Shown in pieces: positions 35,380 through 44,333 of a stretch of DNA of 64,000 nt. The first letter of the stretch is position 1. Each line of letters starts with the position of its first letter. The notes below the pieces were generated by a model, which saw only the letters and a list, made by a program, of their open reading frames with translations, had not been told where the DNA came from and ran no database searches. The position numbers and the translations under genes are program-made. Location: contig CALEIK010000016.1 in NCBI GenBank assembly GCA_937876195.1, positions 1 through 64,000 on the forward strand, in the 5' to 3' direction. Source of the stretch: an uncultured Flavobacteriales bacterium. GTDB taxonomy: Bacteria > Bacteroidota > Bacteroidia > Flavobacteriales_D > Crocinitomicaceae.

Positions 35380-35727
35380 CTAATCAATCGTTTTAAACAA
35401 TTGTTTTAACGAGAAGAGCATGTTTTCTTCTAACAAGTCCATGTTATCGCCATCCGCGTAAAACAATCGCTTAATATCTTTGACCAACACCTTCAAGTCA
35501 TTTTTGGAATAATGAAATTTTTCTAGGTTGAAGAGGATCTTTTGAATGCGTTGATAATCATTATCGTTTTGCAATTCCCTGTGTATTTTACTGTACGACT
35601 CGTTGGTGACAAGCGTACGAATAACAGCACGTTCTTCTTCCGTTCTTACATAATCCGCCTCTGCGGCATGCATCAATAAATACGCTTTGAATTCTTCTCT
35701 TGTCCAATCTGTGCTAAATTCTTCCAT
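35380..35727 (-). CDS. Small TerB-like helical protein
   Basis: The 115-residue, all-helical, acidic protein (HAAEADYVRTEEERAVIR, LFYADGDNMDLLEENMLF) resembles the TerB/tellurite-resistance-like fold of small metal-binding helical proteins. The similarity is judged by eye only and the function is unknown. It is convergent with ffh with three bases between the stops. Confidence 0.65.
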   Translation of the reverse strand: MEEFSTDWTREEFKAYLLMHAAEADYVRTEEERAVIRTLVTNESYSKIHRELQNDNDYQRIQKILFNLEKFHYSKNDLKVLVKDIKRLFYADGDNMDLLEENMLFSLKQLFKTID

Positions 35728-35810
35728 GCTTGTTATTTGTAATTACTAAGATAGGAGATTTAATTGAAATTTGGATGTTTAAGAAGAAGGAAGTTTAGAA
35801 ATGAAGTTAA

Positions 35811-35873
35811 GAGTTTAGAATTAAGAGTTTAGAATTTTTCAACTCTGCATTCTAAACTCTACATTCTAAACTC
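35811..35873. repeat. 24-bp inverted repeat made of GAGTTTAGAA units
   Basis: The arms 35811-35834 and 35850-35873 are reverse complements except for two bases, around a 15-base spacer. Each arm is itself two copies of GAGTTTAGAA separated by four bases. It lies in the 180-base gap upstream of both flanking genes (35380-35727 on minus and 35949 on plus). It is of the short, AT-rich repeat kind scattered in flavobacterial genomes. No function is assignable. Confidence 0.7.
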
Positions 35874-35948
35874 AAAACCTGATAAATGTCATAATTCATT
35901 GATTGTCTATTGATTAAATTCGCTGTGATATACACCAAAAATTCACTT

Positions 35949-36488
35949 ATGCCGTTTAACGCATTTGATCATTCAATTCTTGGGGAGATAAGGCCACGAT
36001 TTAAGTTGAGAATTAAGTCGGAGCCAGAGATTGCTTTGAAACATTTGGAAGAAAAGCTTCTGGAGGACATCACCGTGGCTGGAGATCGGTCCAATAGTTA
36101 TGTTTTTCTTCGGACGCCAAAACACCTTCAGCATTATTGGTCACCAGAGCTGTCTGTTCGGATTGAAATAGAAGAATACACGGAATTTACTTCTGTTTTT
36201 TGTTTGGTGGGGCCTAAACAGTCCGTTTGGGCAATGTTTGCGTTTATTTATGCTACACTTTTTTTCGCTTCAACCTTCGGAGGAATTTATGGAATTGTAA
36301 AATATCAGAATTCAGGTGATTCAAATTGGCTCTGGACAATTCCAGTTGGTATTGTACTTACGTTTTCAGTCTTCGTTACGTCGAAGCTTGGACAAAAGAA
36401 AGGAAGGGACCAAATGCTGCATTTGATTAGCTTTTTGTATCATTCTTTGGAGGAGATTACAAAAGTGGAGCGGATGACCTATATGTAG
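35949..36488 (+). CDS. Hypothetical protein with two membrane helices
   Basis: The 179-residue protein has an N-terminal soluble part (about 1-85) and two hydrophobic helices (about 93-115 and 126-145), then a basic cytoplasm-like tail (KLGQKKGRDQMLHLISFLYHSLEEI). I do not recognise it. The frame is open 39 bases further upstream from a TTG, but the first ATG (35949) is preferred. Confidence 0.7.
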   Translation: MPFNAFDHSILGEIRPRFKLRIKSEPEIALKHLEEKLLEDITVAGDRSNSYVFLRTPKHLQHYWSPELSVRIEIEEYTEFTSVFCLVGPKQSVWAMFAFIYATLFFASTFGGIYGIVKYQNSGDSNWLWTIPVGIVLTFSVFVTSKLGQKKGRDQMLHLISFLYHSLEEITKVERMTYM

Positions 36489-36600
36489 TCTCGTTTTAGC
36501 TCTCTTGAGCAATAAAGTTGTTTATACATCGTTTTTATGCCATTAACAAAATTAATCTGTGCATGAACTAACATTACTTAACGATTAAATAATACAATTT

Positions 36601-37254
36601 ATGAAACGAGTAATGTTATCCGTTGGAATTTCAATTTTATTTCTAACAGCCTGTAAAAAAGAAAATCCAGTAAACATTCCACCTGAACAAACCCCAGCAC
36701 TTGCCTATGAATTTCCGGCAAAAGAAGGTTCCTATTGGGTATATGATTGTTATGAGGTAGACTCTAATGGTGTTGAAATAAGTTTAAATACTGTCGATAG
36801 TGTATTCATATTAGGAGATACATTAATTAATGGTAATACCTATGCAATTCATAAAGGGCAATACTTTGGTGGGAGTTATTCAACGTATTTTCAAAGAGAT
36901 TCTATGGGGTATATTGTCGGTAACCACGGAAATGTTGTGTTTAAGTATGTAGATTTTAATACACCTATTGCTTCTGGTTCAGATGGACTTTGGGATTATT
37001 ATATACGTGTTTTGGAAGATGAAGCTCCAATTACAGTTCCCACTGGAACCTTTCAATCTTTGGTTAGTGAATATTATATTTATAGCCCAACTGGCACGGC
37101 GATAAATAATTGTGGCGATATAGACTATAGTTACAAAACTTATATGGTGAGTGGAATTGGACAAGTATATCATGAAGCACCAACATACTCTGGTGATTTT
37201 ATTTCTTCGTGTAAAAAACGAGTGCGGCGCCTCGTTCACTATTACATTCCATGA
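36601..37254 (+). CDS. Hypothetical lipoprotein
   Basis: The 217-residue product has a signal peptide with lipobox LFLTAC (cysteine at about residue 18) followed by the KKENP start common in Bacteroidota surface-exposed lipoproteins. The rest is a beta-rich, Tyr/Gly-rich domain (KEGSYWVYDCYEVD) of unknown function. It contains four cysteines after the lipobox. A terminator hairpin follows at 37270. Confidence 0.75.
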   Translation: MKRVMLSVGISILFLTACKKENPVNIPPEQTPALAYEFPAKEGSYWVYDCYEVDSNGVEISLNTVDSVFILGDTLINGNTYAIHKGQYFGGSYSTYFQRDSMGYIVGNHGNVVFKYVDFNTPIASGSDGLWDYYIRVLEDEAPITVPTGTFQSLVSEYYIYSPTGTAINNCGDIDYSYKTYMVSGIGQVYHEAPTYSGDFISSCKKRVRRLVHYYIP

Positions 37255-37269
37255 TAATTAGCTGTAATG

Positions 37270-37308
37270 AAAGTGACTTGGGCATATGTTCGAGTCACTT
37301 TTATTTTA
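37270..37308 (+). terminator. Terminator of the lipoprotein gene
   Basis: AAAGTGACT (37270-37278) pairs with AGTCACTTT (37293-37301) around a 14-base loop, followed by TATTTTAAT. It starts 16 bases after the stop of the gene at 36601. The T-run is interrupted, so this is only a moderate terminator. Confidence 0.65.
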
Positions 37309-37327
37309 ATTCGAAACGAACATCTAT

Positions 37328-38080
37328 TTAAAATGTCTTCAACTCCACCTTGTCTTCAGAAACTTCCAAATACGTATTGTAATTGATCCATTCTCCCAAA
37401 TTGAAATAGGTGGAATTTTCACCAACCTTAATTTCCAAGGGTAAGTGGCGGTGTCCGAAAATAAAATAGTCGTAGTGCTCAGTTTTTAGTTTTTCTTTGC
37501 AATACTGAACAAGCCACTCATTTTCTTCTCCTAGAAATTCTTCGTCTGTTTTGCCAGTTTTTGCGCGACTTGTCTTTGATGATTTTTCCGCGAGCCAAAT
37601 ACCGAAATTTGGGTGAAGGCGTGCAAAGCACCATTGACAGAATTTATTGGCAAATACTTTCTTTAAAAATTTATAGCCTTTATCGCCAGGTCCGAGACCG
37701 TCTCCGTGACCGATGAAATATTTTTTCCCAAAGAAGGTACGTTCGATAGGTACTCGATAGAGTTTTACGCCAAGTTCTTTCGGGAGGTAATCAAAAATCC
37801 ACATGTCGTGATTGCCCGTAAAGACGTGCACGGGAATTCCTTTGTCTGTCAATTCGGCAATTTTACCTTGTATACGCGCGAAACCTCTCGGAATAGCACG
37901 TTTGTATTCAAACCAAAAATCGAAAAGATCACCCACCAAAAAGATTTCTTCCGCGGTTGCTTCAATTTCGTTGAGCCACGCAACAATGCGTTTTTCACGT
38001 GCTAAACTTGAAGCGTAATCAGGAGCTCCTAGGTGAAAGTCCGATGCGAAGTAGATTTTTTTTGCAGGCTGTTCACTCAT
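37328..38080 (-). CDS. UDP-2,3-diacylglucosamine diphosphatase (LpxH-like metallophosphoesterase)
   Basis: The 250-residue calcineurin-like phosphoesterase has ASDFHLG, GDLFDFW, TGNHDMW, GHGDGLG and FGHRHLP, the metal ligands of the LpxH/LpxG family. It releases UMP from UDP-diacylglucosamine to give lipid X in lipid A synthesis. It starts within the TlpA stop (TAATG), in a run that continues with gatB, PNP and lpxK, so two lipid A genes are near each other. Confidence 0.85.
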   Translation of the reverse strand: MSEQPAKKIYFASDFHLGAPDYASSLAREKRIVAWLNEIEATAEEIFLVGDLFDFWFEYKRAIPRGFARIQGKIAELTDKGIPVHVFTGNHDMWIFDYLPKELGVKLYRVPIERTFFGKKYFIGHGDGLGPGDKGYKFLKKVFANKFCQWCFARLHPNFGIWLAEKSSKTSRAKTGKTDEEFLGEENEWLVQYCKEKLKTEHYDYFIFGHRHLPLEIKVGENSTYFNLGEWINYNTYLEVSEDKVELKTF

Positions 38081-39186
38081 TACTCTCCAAGTAAACGCTC
38101 GAGTTCAGCTGTTAATTCTGCACCTCTTAATCTTGTCTTGACGATTTTTCCTTCTTGATCAATCAGTACAGTAAATGGAATTCCAGATACACCATAAAGA
38201 CGACCGACTTTACTCGACCATTGTTGAAGATCGCTCACGTGGTAAGGCCAAGAAAGATTGTCTTTTTCAATCGCTGCCACCCAGTTCGCATGACTTTTAT
38301 CAAGTGAAACACTCATTACTGTAAATCCTTTGTCTTTGTACTTCTCGTAAAGTTCTACCACGTGTGGGTTTTCCTTGCGACACGGTCCGCACCATGATGC
38401 CCAGAAATCAAGAAGCACAATTTTACCTCTTAAATCTGAAAGTTTCATCGTCGTTTTCTGATCAACCATCAATTCCTCAAAGTCAGGTGCTAAATTTCCT
38501 GGTGCCATTTTATCGTTGGCTTGTCTTTGTGCTTGAATTGCTTCAAAGTTCTTTTGTAAGGATTGGATGGTTGGAGATTCACTAAACGATGCAACTAATT
38601 GTTTTACTACTGTTTCATAACTCGCGAAATCATTTTGAATATCAAGTGTGCTTAACACAGCTATGAGGGCAGGGGAATTTTGATTTGCATTGATAAATGA
38701 GCGTTGTTCTCCTTGAAATTTTTGGTACTCTCCGCGCATAACATTGGTGACTTCTGCTGTTTTTTCAGGATTTGCTTTGACGATAGCAGTGGCAGAATCA
38801 CTTTTATGTTGCCATTCCTGCGACACTTTAATGAACTTGTACATATTCGATGATACTTCTGAATCTACAATATTTACAAAGTCATCTAGATTTTTCCCGT
38901 CACCGTAAACTTTGATATCGGATCTATCTCTCAACACCAAGTTAATGTTTGTTTCACCAACGCGAAGCACATAGTAATCAGGATATGGAACTTCTCCTTC
39001 GATTTCAAACGTTCCATCCTTTTTAAATTTTCCCGTTAAAAGATCGGTTACTTGTTGACCCTGGAAAAGGGAGATGATTGCTGTTTCTGATGGTGCATTA
39101 AAAATGTTTCCTGATACTTTTACCTTAATTTGTGCATTCAAACTTATTGAAATGCACATAAATAGTACTAGTGTAATAATTCTCAT
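38080..39186 (-). CDS. TlpA-family disulfide reductase with DUF4369 domain (copy 1)
   Basis: The 368-residue secreted protein has a signal peptide (MRIITLVLFMCISISLNAQ), an N-terminal DUF4369 domain (about 20-110), a helical linker, and a thioredoxin-like domain (about 230-368) with FWASWCGPCRKENP. The cis-proline region VSGIPFTVLID is intact. It is probably a periplasmic thiol-disulfide reductase that keeps cysteines reduced. It is adjacent to a paralogue (39193-40365) of the same architecture. Confidence 0.9.
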   Translation of the reverse strand: MRIITLVLFMCISISLNAQIKVKVSGNIFNAPSETAIISLFQGQQVTDLLTGKFKKDGTFEIEGEVPYPDYYVLRVGETNINLVLRDRSDIKVYGDGKNLDDFVNIVDSEVSSNMYKFIKVSQEWQHKSDSATAIVKANPEKTAEVTNVMRGEYQKFQGEQRSFINANQNSPALIAVLSTLDIQNDFASYETVVKQLVASFSESPTIQSLQKNFEAIQAQRQANDKMAPGNLAPDFEELMVDQKTTMKLSDLRGKIVLLDFWASWCGPCRKENPHVVELYEKYKDKGFTVMSVSLDKSHANWVAAIEKDNLSWPYHVSDLQQWSSKVGRLYGVSGIPFTVLIDQEGKIVKTRLRGAELTAELERLLGE

Positions 39187-39192
39187 AATTGT

Positions 39193-40365
39193 TTATTTTT
39201 CGAAGATTTCAATCAATTTCTGTTCCAAAGAGCTTCCACGCAATCCAGTCGCAATGATTTTGCCCTCTGGATCCACAAGAACGGTGTGTGGAATTCCATT
39301 AAAACCGTACAATTGCGGCATCGGAGACTTCCATTGCAGAAGATCACTGACATGATTGGGCCAGATTAAACCGTCCGCAGCAATGGCCGCTTTCCAATCT
39401 TCAGCGTTGTTATCTAAGGAGACAGAATAGACCGTAAATCCTTTGTTTTTGTACTTATTGTACATCCGAACTACGTTCGGGCTTTCTTTTCGACAAGGAC
39501 CGCACCACGCTGCCCAAAAATCGATGAGGACATACTTTCCACGTAAAGAGGAAAGTCTCAATTCTTTACCTTCTGGTGTATTTAACGCAATTTCTGGCGC
39601 CTGACGTTCTCCAGAATTGTTGGCTTTGTAATCGTTGTAGGCAATTTCTATTTCGTACACTTGGTTCGACATGTTTGTCGCCATCGGTGAATCTGGATAA
39701 TCGTTCATGTATGCATTAGAAACCTTTTTGAGGACCTCTAAATTTTTTGGATCCCAACCTTCAAATCCCATTGCAGGTGTCGCTGAAGAAGACAAAACGA
39801 GGTTGAAAGGATTTGCTGGATCTTTTTCCATCTGTTCCATTGCAAAAGCATCTACCGAAGATTTTAATTCCATAAATCGCTCGCTGAGTTCATCGTCACT
39901 AATTTTACCTTTCAACTGCATAAGTTCGGCTTGCTGTATATGAAAAGTTGAGAAAACCTTCATATAGTCTGTCATCACTTTTGCCCACTTCGTACCATTT
40001 ACAATAGGAGCAGTTTCAAAGGTTTTAAAATTACCTGAAATGGAAACTTTATCGTTTGGAACAAGGGTCACAGGGATAATTTTATCGTTGGACTCACCTA
40101 AACGTAATTGGTACAGCCCAAAACCTGGGATATTTCCGACCATGGAAAATTTACCGTTCCCGTCAGCTTTCACCTGTGCTACACTAATGTTGCCCTGTTG
40201 ACTTATAGCTTCAAGATAAAATGTGGTATTCTGAGCCCCTTCAATTTCACCATTGATGACAAAATTATCTTCAAGTTCGTCTGTTTCATCGTCAGTTTCG
40301 GTTGCAGTGTCGTTACACGATACAAGCATTAGTGGAAGCAAGAAGAGTATTAAATAGTACTTCAT
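39193..40365 (-). CDS. TlpA-family disulfide reductase with DUF4369 domain (copy 2, lipoprotein)
   Basis: The 390-residue product has the same architecture as its downstream neighbour: a DUF4369 domain (about 30-120) and a thioredoxin domain with FWAAWCGPCRKESP and FNGIPHTVLVD. Unlike copy 1 it has a lipobox (LMLVSC), so it is probably membrane-tethered. Its ATG overlaps the gatB stop (ATGA), so expression follows gatB. The two copies are probably a tandem duplication that diverged in localisation. Confidence 0.9.
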   Translation of the reverse strand: MKYYLILFLLPLMLVSCNDTATETDDETDELEDNFVINGEIEGAQNTTFYLEAISQQGNISVAQVKADGNGKFSMVGNIPGFGLYQLRLGESNDKIIPVTLVPNDKVSISGNFKTFETAPIVNGTKWAKVMTDYMKVFSTFHIQQAELMQLKGKISDDELSERFMELKSSVDAFAMEQMEKDPANPFNLVLSSSATPAMGFEGWDPKNLEVLKKVSNAYMNDYPDSPMATNMSNQVYEIEIAYNDYKANNSGERQAPEIALNTPEGKELRLSSLRGKYVLIDFWAAWCGPCRKESPNVVRMYNKYKNKGFTVYSVSLDNNAEDWKAAIAADGLIWPNHVSDLLQWKSPMPQLYGFNGIPHTVLVDPEGKIIATGLRGSSLEQKLIEIFEK

Positions 40366-41822
40366 AGTTTTTCAAGTGTTTGACGCATCAATTGGTTTGC
40401 GGCTTTCGGGTCTGCTTTACCTTTAGAGATTTTCATCAGTTGTCCCATGAAAAAACCGACCAATTGTTTATCGCCATTTCTATAACGTTCAACCTCCGTA
40501 GGATGTTGCTTTATAACATCCTCAATAAATGTTAAAATGGAATCTTCGTTCGAATCTTGGATCAAATTATTGGATTCAGCAATTTCGATTGGAGAAAGTT
40601 CTGGGTGTTGAAGCATTTCGGGAAATACCTTTTGAGAGGCAATTGAAGACGATATTTTTCCTGAGGAAATTACTTCAATTAATTCTGCCACTCTCAATGG
40701 TTTAAGGGGAAACTTTTCAATATCAATTCCATGGTGATTGAGGTGCGATTTAACATCTCCCATCATCCAGTTCGCCGCAGCTTTGTAGTTTGAAGTGTGT
40801 TTGATGACTTCTTCAAAATAGAGCGCAATCTCTTTGATGTCCGTCAAATTGTACGCATCGTACGGAGATAGTTGCAACTCTTTCGTGTATTTCGCGAAAA
40901 GTTCGCGCGGCAATGCTGGCATTTCGCTCTTAATGGCATCAATCTGTTTTTGATCAATGATCAATGGTTGCAAGTCTGGTTCTGGGAAAAAACGATAATC
41001 GTTGGCTGCTTCTTTCGAACGCATGGAGATCGTTGTCCCGTGCAATGCATCGAAAGATCGGGTTTCTGCAACGATTGTTTCTCCGTTTTCAATGGCCATG
41101 ATTTGACGTTCGATTTCAAAATCAATCGCTTTTTGAACGTTGCGCATCGAGTTCATGTTTTTGACTTCGACTTTCGTTCCAAATTCTTTTGCAGCATGCA
41201 GCATCACCGAAATATTCGCATCACAACGCAAGGAACTCTCTTCCATGTTTCCATCACAAATATCTAAATAGCGCACCAATTTACGGACTTCCGTCACGTA
41301 GTTGTATGCTTCTGTTGAAGAACGAATATCTGGCTCCGAGACGATTTCCAACAAAGGAACACCAGCCCTGTTTAAATCAACCAAGGTATCAAATACATCG
41401 ACATCGTGGATACTCTTCCCTGCATCTTCCTCCATGTGAATACGCGTAAGTCCAATGGCTTTTTCGTTGCCTTCATCATCTTTGATGTAGATCTTACCAT
41501 TGGTGCAAATAGGGTGTTTGTCCTGCGTGATTTGGTATCCTTTCGGTAAATCTGGGTAGAAATAATTTTTCCGATCGAAGTGCTGATACTCAGTAATATC
41601 CGATTCACAGGCGATGCCCAATTTGATCGCAAACTCAATCGTTTTCTTGTTCATTTTGGGTAGAGTCCCAGGGTGCCCAAGTGTCACGACGCTTACATTG
41701 GTATTCGGTGTAGCTCCAAATTCATTCACGTCAGAAGAGTACGCCTTACTTTTTGTAAGCATTTGTGCATGGACTTCTAATCCAATCACCACTTCGTATT
41801 TTGATCTAATTTCTGGTGTCAT
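40362..41822 (-). CDS. gatB: Aspartyl/glutamyl-tRNA amidotransferase subunit B
   Basis: The 486-residue GatB has the start VIGLEVHAQMLTKSKAYS, the central FPEPDLQPL and the C-terminal YqeY-like tail domain (about 350-486). With GatA and GatC it converts Glu-tRNA(Gln), and where needed Asp-tRNA(Asn), to the amide form. The other subunits are not in this window. It leads a dense minus-strand run. Confidence 0.97.
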   Translation of the reverse strand: MTPEIRSKYEVVIGLEVHAQMLTKSKAYSSDVNEFGATPNTNVSVVTLGHPGTLPKMNKKTIEFAIKLGIACESDITEYQHFDRKNYFYPDLPKGYQITQDKHPICTNGKIYIKDDEGNEKAIGLTRIHMEEDAGKSIHDVDVFDTLVDLNRAGVPLLEIVSEPDIRSSTEAYNYVTEVRKLVRYLDICDGNMEESSLRCDANISVMLHAAKEFGTKVEVKNMNSMRNVQKAIDFEIERQIMAIENGETIVAETRSFDALHGTTISMRSKEAANDYRFFPEPDLQPLIIDQKQIDAIKSEMPALPRELFAKYTKELQLSPYDAYNLTDIKEIALYFEEVIKHTSNYKAAANWMMGDVKSHLNHHGIDIEKFPLKPLRVAELIEVISSGKISSSIASQKVFPEMLQHPELSPIEIAESNNLIQDSNEDSILTFIEDVIKQHPTEVERYRNGDKQLVGFFMGQLMKISKGKADPKAANQLMRQTLEKL

Positions 41823-41824
41823 AA

Positions 41825-42637
41825 TTACACGCGGGCAATAAGTTCTTTCATTATTTTGGTCATATTCGGTTCTTGCTTGTTGGCAACCTCAATAACGTCT
41901 TCAACACTCGTTTCTTGAATCTTTCCTGGAACGCCTAAATCTGTAATAATAGAAATAGCAAAACAAGGAATATCCATGTGTCGCGCTACGATAACTTCAG
42001 GCACAGTTGACATTCCAACGGTGTCCGCACCAATAACACGTACGTATTTGTATTCCGCTGGAGTTTCCAATGTTGGACCTGTCAATCCAGCATACACGCC
42101 CTGTGTAACACGAATACTATTCTCCTTAGCGATGTCGTGCGCTAACGCAATCATTTTTTTGCAATAGGGTTGTGACATATCAGGGAATCGTGGTCCTAAA
42201 TCATCGAAATTTTTCCCAATTAGTGGATGCGCAGGAAATAGATTGATGTGATCGTCAATGATCATTATTTCTCCAATTTCGTAGTCAGGATTAACTCCGC
42301 CTGAAGCATTGGAGAGAAACAATCGCTCTATACCCATTAATTTCATTACACGTACTGGAAACGTCACCTCTTGCATCGTATATCCTTCGTAAAAATGGAA
42401 GCGCCCTTGCATGGCAACGACATGCTTTCCGCCGAGTTCACCGAAAATCAATTTTCCTGAGTGACTTTGCACGGTTGACAATGGGAAGTGGGGGATATCT
42501 TTGTAAGGGATTTCATCAATGATGTTGATTTCCTTTACCAGACCACCCAGTCCAGTTCCTAAAATGATTCCAACCGTTGGCTTTACGTTTGTTTTTGATT
42601 GAATGTATGCGTAAGATTCTTTAAATTTCGTTAACAT
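41825..42637 (-). CDS. Purine-nucleoside phosphorylase
   Basis: The 270-residue enzyme has the phosphate-binding GTGLGGL near residue 27, SNASGGVNPDYEIGEIM in the middle and GPTLETPAEYKYVRVIGADTVGMS near 190-215, as in trimeric type I PNP. It splits purine nucleosides with phosphate in salvage. Its start overlaps the lpxK end by 17 bases. Confidence 0.93.
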   Translation of the reverse strand: MLTKFKESYAYIQSKTNVKPTVGIILGTGLGGLVKEINIIDEIPYKDIPHFPLSTVQSHSGKLIFGELGGKHVVAMQGRFHFYEGYTMQEVTFPVRVMKLMGIERLFLSNASGGVNPDYEIGEIMIIDDHINLFPAHPLIGKNFDDLGPRFPDMSQPYCKKMIALAHDIAKENSIRVTQGVYAGLTGPTLETPAEYKYVRVIGADTVGMSTVPEVIVARHMDIPCFAISIITDLGVPGKIQETSVEDVIEVANKQEPNMTKIMKELIARV

Positions 42638-43652
42638 AATTTTCTAAAAGGAGGTTAAATTTTTCCTGTTCATCAATTTTTGTGGCAATGGATTGGTAAT
42701 GCCAATTGTGTTTTTGAGTGTGAATTTCAGTCATGTGTTTTAATCGCATGAAATCTTTTTCGGTTGTCACAATAATTCCATCTTCCCGTGCAAAAGTATC
42801 AAATTTTTCATGAATTTGGTGAATATCTGCGGGTGTAAAATGATGATGATCGCTGAATTTAATATGTTCGACGCCGTACTTTTTCGATAAATGCTCAAAC
42901 AGCGGTTTTGGATTCCCAATTCCTGTAACGAGCAGCACTTTTTGAAAATCTCTAGTTTGGCTGCCATCAAAGGAAATTATGTTGCCATAAACGATTTTTG
43001 AAAAGAACGTTTTATCGCGATTGAACTTAAGTTGTTTAGCAATTTTTACTTTTTCAGGTTCAGCAACTTCAGTTGGACATTTACTCACGATGACATAATC
43101 CGCGCGCTTCTTTCCTGATCGAAATTCACGAAGATTACCCGCAGGAAGCACAAAATCGTTGGAGTACAAATCCGAATAATCGGTAATTAAAACAGATCGT
43201 CCAGCTTTGACCGCTCGGTGCTGAAAGGCGTCGTCTAAAACAATAAGTTGTGTGTCTGGGTGTTGTTGAAGAATAAATTCAACACCTAATTTTCGTTTTT
43301 CGGCAACAACGCCAACGATGGAATCTTGGTACTTTGTTTTGTACAAAAGCGGTTCATCTCCAACATTTTCTGCGGTTGAATTTGTTTTGACTTCGAGAAC
43401 GCCAGAGGAAGACCTGCCATACCCGCGACTTAAGACAGCTGTTTTGGTTCCCGTGGATAAAAAAAGACGTGCAATATAATCAACGTGGGGTGTTTTTCCT
43501 GTTCCGCCAGTCGATAGATTTCCGATACAAATGGATTTTGCAGGAATGGGATAAGAAGAGAAAATCCCAACATCAAAAAGCAGATTCCTAATTGCTACAA
43601 CACTCCCGTAAATCAAGCTAAATGGGAGGAGGAGCAATCGAAGGTTCTTCAT
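42621..43652 (-). CDS. lpxK: Tetraacyldisaccharide 4'-kinase
   Basis: The 343-residue membrane-associated kinase has an N-terminal hydrophobic helix and Walker A GNLSTGGTGKTP near 44-55, LDDAFQHR and VLVTGIGNP, all LpxK hallmarks. It phosphorylates the lipid A disaccharide at the 4' position. It is in a run with PNP and, further down, the LpxH-like gene. Confidence 0.95.
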   Translation of the reverse strand: MKNLRLLLLPFSLIYGSVVAIRNLLFDVGIFSSYPIPAKSICIGNLSTGGTGKTPHVDYIARLFLSTGTKTAVLSRGYGRSSSGVLEVKTNSTAENVGDEPLLYKTKYQDSIVGVVAEKRKLGVEFILQQHPDTQLIVLDDAFQHRAVKAGRSVLITDYSDLYSNDFVLPAGNLREFRSGKKRADYVIVSKCPTEVAEPEKVKIAKQLKFNRDKTFFSKIVYGNIISFDGSQTRDFQKVLLVTGIGNPKPLFEHLSKKYGVEHIKFSDHHHFTPADIHQIHEKFDTFAREDGIIVTTEKDFMRLKHMTEIHTQKHNWHYQSIATKIDEQEKFNLLLENYVNEI

Positions 43653-43667
43653 GAATGTAAGCGGGTA

Positions 43668-44333
43668 TTATTCGTTGTGGTAATCAGAAAATGCTTGTTC
43701 ATCATCATAATAGTAAATACGGACTTGAGCTGTGTCGTTTAGAAAATCAATTCTTCCAACGTCAAATCGATTGATGGTCAATCCAGTTCTTGTCTCTAAA
43801 TCAGTTTTCATCTCCTCGTATTTATCTGGGACGATTAAGTCTATCCGTTCATAAACGATTGTTTTTCGCGTTAAGTGCTTTACCAACCACAAATATTCCA
43901 ATCCGTACGTTAAAGCTACAACACTTAAATTAATTAGCGCCAATTCCGCCAAACTAATTTTTTTAGATGCCAAAGAATTGATTACACTGATTCCAATGAT
44001 AAGAAATAGGTAGGTCATTTCTTTTATTTCAATGGCGTCCGTTCGGTAACGAATAATTCCAAAGATCGCGAACAATCCAAGTCCCATTCCAGTATCAATA
44101 TCCAGCTTTCTCAAACTAAAACAGATAAAAAACGTAATGATCCCAATGAGGTAATACGTAAAAAGGTAATCCTTGCGCTTGGTGATAGGATAATACAAAT
44201 AACGAATAATGACTGTCATGAATGCCAAATTCACTACTAGGCGTATCATTAGTGAGTAAAGGTCTTCTTTAAACCAATAGAAATCCAAGAAATCTGGTGC
44301 AACCTTTGGTGCGAGGATAAAATCAAGCAGCAT
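43668..44333 (-). CDS. DUF4956 membrane protein, partner of the VTC-domain protein
   Basis: The 221-residue protein has about four to five helices and the conserved GLGLFAIFGIIRYRTDAIEIKEM segment near residues 85-107, with a soluble C-terminal domain (about 150-221). DUF4956 proteins are regularly encoded beside bacterial VTC polyphosphate-polymerase domains, as here: its start overlaps the VTC gene end by 11 bases. It is probably the membrane component of a polyphosphate-making or -moving complex. Confidence 0.85.
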   Translation of the reverse strand: MLLDFILAPKVAPDFLDFYWFKEDLYSLMIRLVVNLAFMTVIIRYLYYPITKRKDYLFTYYLIGIITFFICFSLRKLDIDTGMGLGLFAIFGIIRYRTDAIEIKEMTYLFLIIGISVINSLASKKISLAELALINLSVVALTYGLEYLWLVKHLTRKTIVYERIDLIVPDKYEEMKTDLETRTGLTINRFDVGRIDFLNDTAQVRIYYYDDEQAFSDYHNE

